Assembly: GCA_023457295.1 (NCBI GenBank)
Contig: JAEWLZ010000228.1
Location: 1-17,024 of the forward strand
Length of the DNA stretch: 17,024 bases
Reading direction: 5' to 3'
From: Cyanobacteria bacterium OH_PDB_112
GTDB taxonomy: Bacteria > Cyanobacteriota > Vampirovibrionia > Gastranaerophilales > CAJFVJ01
The stretch's first letter is position 1. Each line of letters begins with the position of its first letter. Both the position numbers and the translations under genes were made by a program. The notes under the pieces are model-generated. The model was not told the DNA's origin, did not search any database, and was given only the letters and a program-made list of their open reading frames with translations. Positions 14,140-17,024 of the stretch are shown here, piece by piece.

Positions 14140-14335
14140 ATGATGTTTATAATCAAAGATTGCTTCGCTTTGTAACGGCGGTCACGTCTACACTTAGTCT
14201 AATTTTAACTTGTCCGGGACAGGATTCCCCTTATGCTCTTGGCGAAGTAAAACTGAGTCCTAGAGCTAAGGATCCCCGAAGGGGAGAACCCTTGGGTGAG
14301 AATCCGTTCTTTGCCTGATGCAATAATTTTCAACT
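14140..14335. other. Gene-free, GC-richer stretch between the orphan genes and tRNA-Arg
   Basis: I see no convincing gene here; the short open frames have no family features or ribosome sites. The stretch begins AGATTGCTTCGCTTTG (from 14157), which recalls a type of dispersed intergenic repeat seen in some bacterial genomes. It then carries a second copy of the tRNA-Arg 3' end (14200-14227). Between the two copies lies a segment clearly richer in G and C than its surroundings. That segment has a hairpin at 14268-14293 (AAGG with CCTT outside, CCCC with GGGG inside, GAA loop) and is bounded by GGATTC (14222) and GAATCC (to 14305) in inverted orientation. It could be a small mobile-element remnant or an RNA gene; the sequence alone does not decide. 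Confidence 0.5.
14200..14227. repeat. Direct repeat copy 1: duplicated 3' end of tRNA-Arg (att-like)
   Basis: Positions 14207-14227 are identical over 21 bases to 14332-14352, the T-loop-side to 3' end of the tRNA-Arg gene. The match continues outward as TAATTTT (14200-14206 and 14324-14330), with one extra C at 14331 in the tRNA copy. The orientation is direct and the offset about 125 bases. Confidence 0.9.
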
Positions 14336-14352
14336 TGTCCGGGACAGGATTC
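14324..14352. repeat. Direct repeat copy 2: within the tRNA-Arg 3' end
   Basis: This is the partner of 14200-14227. It covers the end of the T arm, the 3' acceptor strand, the discriminator base and the downstream trailer of the tRNA gene. That is the segment many site-specific integrases use as an attachment site. Confidence 0.9.
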
Positions 14353-14410
14353 GAACCTGCGACATCATTCTTAGGAGGAATGCGTTCTATCCATGCTGAA
14401 CTACCCAGAC
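14336..14410 (-). tRNA. tRNA-Arg, anticodon CCU
   Basis: The 75-base cloverleaf folds by hand. The acceptor GTCTGGG pairs with CCCGGAC (one T-G pair). TA at 8-9 is followed by D stem GTTC/GAAC with a ten-base loop. Anticodon stem CATTC/GAATG encloses loop CTCCTAA, giving anticodon CCU, which reads AGG (arginine). A five-base variable loop follows, then T stem GCAGG/CCTGT with loop TTCGAAT, and discriminator A. CCA is not encoded. It begins 16 bases after the flagellar gene at 14427 on the same strand, with no terminator between, so it may be cut from the flagellar transcript or have an internal promoter. Confidence 0.95.
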
Positions 14411-14426
14411 AAGTCAAATATCAAAA

Positions 14427-15257
14427 TTATTGTAATATTCTCAATGTTTCTTCAAGTAGCTGTTTATTGGTTGCGATAAGTTTATTTGCAATGTCCATCT
14501 GCATTTTTGCCTGTTTATAATACACGATATTCGCTCCGTAATCAACATTCGATTCTTCAAGCAAATCACCGCGAATATCAGCCTTGCCGATGACAGGTTT
14601 TCCTGATTCTTTAGACTCTATATACTCACCCAAAGAAATCTCACGCAAACCTTGCGGGTTGTTGAAATTCATAACCGCAACTTTATACAAAGGTACTTTA
14701 AGCTTGCCGTCAGAAGATTTTCCGTACAAAACTCCGTCTTCTTTAATTTCCCATTCATCGTACTTGCCTAAATATTTTCCGTTTGCGGGATCAAGCCACA
14801 ACTTAATATCGGTAGTAGGTATCATCTGAGGACCTCCTCCTTTTGATGTGGCAGAATAAGGATCATTACTACCTGATGAAGGAGCGGCTACTTGCCCGTT
14901 GGAATCAAGGATATAACCTTGAACTCTCTTTCCGTCGGCAGTTTTATAAAAACCTTCGGAGTCAAAAGAGAATTCTCCTCGACGAGTGTAAACATCTTTT
15001 CCGTTCAAGGTTTTTGTAACAAAAAATCCCTGTCCTTCCAAAAATAAATTACCTTTATCAAATCCGGGAATTGATTTGCCTTGTCCTGTTTTAAATTTCA
15101 GTTCATCAATTTCCGCTCCGTTAAGGAAGTTTTTAAAACTGGTGTCAACTTCACGGAAACCGGGCGTATAAATATTTGAAAGGTTATGGGTAATAGCGCC
15201 AATCCAATCATTGGCAACTCTTTGGTTATTTACCGCAGCTATAAACGGATCATTCAT
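14427..15257 (-). CDS. Flagellar basal-body rod/hook protein of the FlgF/FlgG family
   Basis: This is a 276-residue axial flagellar protein, exported through the flagellar type III system and assembled into the rod or rod-hook region. The N-terminal coiled segment ends in the family motif ITHNLSNIYTPGFRE (22-36), equivalent to the usual NNIANxxTPGF. FLEGQGFFVT (72-81), YTRRGEFSFDSEG and RVQGYILDSNGQV form the core. The C-terminus has ESNVDYGANIVYYKQAKMQM and a long helix to the end, the terminal signature of rod and hook proteins. Its length fits FlgF or FlgG (250-270), not FlgE (about 400); which of the two it is cannot be settled here. AGGAGG lies before the ATG. It is third in fliJ, fliK-like, this gene, with 12 bases to the preceding stop. 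Confidence 0.88.
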   Translation of the reverse strand: MNDPFIAAVNNQRVANDWIGAITHNLSNIYTPGFREVDTSFKNFLNGAEIDELKFKTGQGKSIPGFDKGNLFLEGQGFFVTKTLNGKDVYTRRGEFSFDSEGFYKTADGKRVQGYILDSNGQVAAPSSGSNDPYSATSKGGGPQMIPTTDIKLWLDPANGKYLGKYDEWEIKEDGVLYGKSSDGKLKVPLYKVAVMNFNNPQGLREISLGEYIESKESGKPVIGKADIRGDLLEESNVDYGANIVYYKQAKMQMDIANKLIATNKQLLEETLRILQ

Positions 15258-15269
15258 ATTAATGTCCTC

Positions 15270-15995
15270 CTATTCCTTTTCTTCTTCTCTGTAAAAAATA
15301 CTTTTATACTTTATCCCTTCAGAATCAAGCTTTTGCCGTAATAAAGGGATATTTGTCTTGAGCAAGTACTCCATGGCTTTATCAGAAGTAATAAATTCTG
15401 CAGAAATTTGCCCAAGCTTATCAATTTTAAGAATTATTGATAAATTTTTTGCAAAATCAATCCTTACAGGACGATTACCTGTATAAGCATACTCTATAAG
15501 ATTCATAACGCTTTTTGAAAAACCCAGTTTTGTAAGATTTTTTTTGCCGTTTTCATCTTCAACAATCACAGAACCACTATTATTAATGGTAACATTTTGG
15601 TTATTTAATATAATTTGGAAAAATTTCACATCATCTTCTGTCATCTCGGAAATATTTCCTGCAAAATTTTTGGTAAAAACATCTTTGTCTTTTTTGACTA
15701 AAATATCCACATAAGAATTTTTTATATTTGGACGCACAGTGGCATTTTCTTTTATAGCGAGGTCTACAAGGTTTTGGCGCATCATAATTTCTTCAACCGA
15801 TAAAAAATGATTGGTAAAATCATTCGCCTCTTCTTTATTTATAATTTTTTTATCAGGCAGCAAAAGCTCAAAAGAAATAGATGAAACATCATCAACGGTT
15901 TGCCAAATTTCTTCAAAACCTTCAAAGTTTTTATTGAATTTTTGATTTTCCGCAGAATTATTTGTATTTGCGAAATTAAAATCCGTCCTGTTCAT
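15270..15995 (-). CDS. FliK-like flagellar hook-length control protein (short)
   Basis: This 241-residue protein has a C-terminal region (about 172-235) with the pattern of the FliK C-terminal domain. GNRPVRIDFAKNLSIILKID is followed by GQISAEFITSDKAMEYLLKT, then NIPLLRQKLDSEGIKYKSIF, corresponding to the family's beta strands, the helix ending in L-x4-P-LR-x2-L and the last strand. FliK measures hook length and switches export specificity through this domain. The N-terminal part (1-60) is polar and Asn/Glu-rich; 60-170 is unfamiliar. It lacks the long Pro/Gln-rich region expected of a ruler and is far shorter than enteric FliK (375-405). The start overlaps fliJ by 20 bases and a rod/hook gene follows 12 bases later. 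Fold and position support the call, but similarity is weak by eye. Confidence 0.65.
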   Translation of the reverse strand: MNRTDFNFANTNNSAENQKFNKNFEGFEEIWQTVDDVSSISFELLLPDKKIINKEEANDFTNHFLSVEEIMMRQNLVDLAIKENATVRPNIKNSYVDILVKKDKDVFTKNFAGNISEMTEDDVKFFQIILNNQNVTINNSGSVIVEDENGKKNLTKLGFSKSVMNLIEYAYTGNRPVRIDFAKNLSIILKIDKLGQISAEFITSDKAMEYLLKTNIPLLRQKLDSEGIKYKSIFYREEEKE

Positions 15996-16482
15996 TAATA
16001 TCTATTCCTAACTTGCTCAACTCTTCGAGATATTCGAGTTCTTCCTGTTCTGTTTCTCGGGTTCTGGCAAAGTGCCTTAATGACCCTACTTCGTTTAATT
16101 GTCTTAGCTCAATCTGTTTTTGTTCTTCCTTGTATTCTTCATATTTTTTTTCTTTATGTTTTTCAAGTACTTTTACGGCTTTTTCCATTTCTTGCAAAAT
16201 ATCCATTTGCTCCTGCCAGAAACGTATTGCCAGTTTTTTCCTTTCTCTCAATCCGACATCTTTTTCATAGAGAGTTTGTAAAAAATTATCATAGTGCTGA
16301 AGCATCAGGGCATCTGCGATTTTCATTCCTTCTCGGGTATCGCCGATATCTTTAAGATTAGCCTGAATCATGCCTTCGACCCGAGCTATTTCCATCTGAG
16401 CTTTTCTGACTTTTTCTAATTGCTCATCTCTTTTTAGAATCCTAAAATTAAGGATTTTTTCGAGTCGATATTTAAAGGGCAT
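15976..16482 (-). CDS. fliJ: Flagellar export chaperone FliJ
   Basis: FliJ is the coiled-coil stalk of the flagellar export ATPase complex, acting between FliI and the export gate. The protein has 168 residues, nearly all heptad-like helix rich in Glu, Lys, Gln and Leu. It opens with PFKYRLEKILNFR, the family's F-x-Y-x-L-x2-(V/I)-L-x2-R start. The second helix includes KVLEKHKEKKYEEYKEEQKQ and the tail ELEYLEELSKLG. GTG at 16485 directly precedes ATG 16482; I chose the ATG. No clear ribosome site is visible before either. The 3' end overlaps the fliK-like gene. Its usual partner fliI is not upstream, as tyrS is divergent there, so fliJ heads this operon. Confidence 0.85.
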   Translation of the reverse strand: MPFKYRLEKILNFRILKRDEQLEKVRKAQMEIARVEGMIQANLKDIGDTREGMKIADALMLQHYDNFLQTLYEKDVGLRERKKLAIRFWQEQMDILQEMEKAVKVLEKHKEKKYEEYKEEQKQIELRQLNEVGSLRHFARTRETEQEELEYLEELSKLGIDINEQDGF

Positions 16483-16574
16483 CACTAATAACCAAAAATA
16501 GATTTTACCAAGGTTTATTATCTTCTTTTCATTTTTTTTTTAGTACCTTCGGATAGAGGATATTTGCTTTATAT

Positions 16575-16602
16575 TTGATTTAATTCCTTGATGCGATAGA
16601 AT
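16575..16602 (+). promoter_or_regulatory. Candidate tyrS promoter
   Basis: TTGATT (16575-16580), a 16-base spacer and TAGAAT (16597-16602) lie 24 bases before the tyrS ATG. The region 16483-16626 between the divergent fliJ and tyrS must also hold the fliJ promoter, but I see no convincing one on the minus strand. Confidence 0.45.
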
Positions 16603-16626
16603 TTTTATACATATCAAGGAGTCAAA

Positions 16627-17024
16627 ATGGAAAAAGTTGTAATAGAAGAAAAATTCTTAAAGCAAGCAGCAGAGCTTGCGCGCTCTTGCGAAGTTCTTCC
16701 AGGCGGAGTTGAAGAACTTGCGAATAAACTTCAAAAAGCACATGACGAAAATCGTCCTTTGCGTGTAAAACTTGGTCTTGACCCAACACGCCCTGACTTA
16801 CACCTTGGGCATAGTGTTGTTATGCGCAAACTTAAACAATTTCAGGACTTAGGTCATCAAATTGTGCTCATCGTAGGAGCTGCAACTGCCATGGTCGGAG
16901 ACCCTTCAGGAAAATCCGCAACACGTCCGTCTTTGACTAAAGAAGAAGTAGACGAAAACGCCAAAACTTACTTTGAACAAATGGGCAAAATTGTCGATTT
17001 GAGCAAAGCAGAAGTCACTAATAA
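16627..17024 (+). CDS. tyrS: Tyrosyl-tRNA synthetase, N-terminal part (cut by window edge)
   Basis: This class I aminoacyl-tRNA synthetase charges tRNA-Tyr in the cytoplasm. The 132 complete codons visible run open to the right edge. After a ~45-residue lead, VKLGLDPTRPDLHLGHSVV carries the HIGH-type motif HLGH. It is followed by MRKLKQFQDLGHQIVLIVG, then GDPSGKSATRPSLTKEEV, which is typical of the TyrS branch with GDPSG(K/R)SATRP. AAGGAG lies six bases or so before the ATG, preceded by a promoter-like sequence. The KMSKS loop and the C-terminal RNA-binding domain lie beyond the window. It diverges from the flagellar operon and shows no functional link to it. Confidence 0.95.
   Translation, partial: MEKVVIEEKFLKQAAELARSCEVLPGGVEELANKLQKAHDENRPLRVKLGLDPTRPDLHLGHSVVMRKLKQFQDLGHQIVLIVGAATAMVGDPSGKSATRPSLTKEEVDENAKTYFEQMGKIVDLSKAEVTN

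Noticed and set aside
14200..14352. Simple tandem duplication explaining the tRNA-end repeat
   Set aside because: Sequence beyond the repeat on the tRNA side (the rest of the tRNA body) has no counterpart after the first copy, so only the end of the tRNA was copied.
14097..14520. Open frames over the tRNA region on both strands (14097-14318 plus, 14205-14417 minus, 14296-14520 plus)
   Set aside because: They cover the tRNA gene, its duplicated end and the start of the flagellar gene. They have no ribosome sites or protein-family features and exist because the GC-richer stretch has few stops.
16483..16626. T-box leader upstream of tyrS
   Set aside because: The leader after the candidate promoter is about 17-20 bases. 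There is no T-box sequence or antiterminator hairpin.

Overview
The window is AT-rich chromosomal DNA from a Gram-negative (diderm), flagellated bacterium. Support for this is a Kdo transferase gene (LPS), a peptidoglycan/division gene cluster, an exported AMIN-type amidase, and flagellar fliJ, fliK-like and FlgF/FlgG-like genes. The AMIN-domain amidase overlapping murI resembles a cyanobacterial arrangement. With the low GC and flagella, I would guess a non-photosynthetic cyanobacterial relative (Vampirovibrionia/Melainabacteria type). That placement is inference, not something the sequence proves.

Layout. Positions 1-4042 (minus strand) hold a compact dcw-type operon transcribed murF > mraY > murD > ftsW; ftsW runs off the left edge. 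Divergent from it, 4134-6821 (plus) holds a DUF4127 gene and waaA/kdtA. Convergent with waaA is the pair amidase > murI (9435-6807, minus), with overlapping ends. A small orphan gene with an internal duplication (9589-9918) and metK (10082-11332, closed by a strong terminator) follow on the plus strand.

Positions 11400-14140 are the accessory-looking part. They hold four short genes of unknown function on the plus strand, mostly separated by their own promoter-like and hairpin sequences. The first two are tandem paralogues, each built from three copies of a ~50-residue repeat. None of the four has an obvious signal peptide or membrane segment. Next comes a ~200 bp gene-free, GC-richer stretch that carries a second copy of the 3' end of the adjacent tRNA-Arg(CCU) gene. 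The tRNA lies on the minus strand just downstream of a flagellar operon, fliJ > fliK-like > FlgF/FlgG-like (16482-14427). The right edge holds the divergent start of tyrS.

How the genes work together. Most of the left half serves envelope construction: MurI makes D-Glu, MurD and MurF add D-Glu and D-Ala-D-Ala to the stem peptide, MraY makes lipid I, FtsW polymerises lipid II at the septum, the amidase remodels the wall, and WaaA adds Kdo to lipid A. The right half concerns flagellar export and rod/hook assembly, plus housekeeping (metK, tyrS, tRNA-Arg). The best candidates for something undescribed are the repeat-protein paralogues (11487-13027), the RWYDK-duplication protein (9589-9918), and the duplicated tRNA 3' end with its GC-rich insert (14200-14352).
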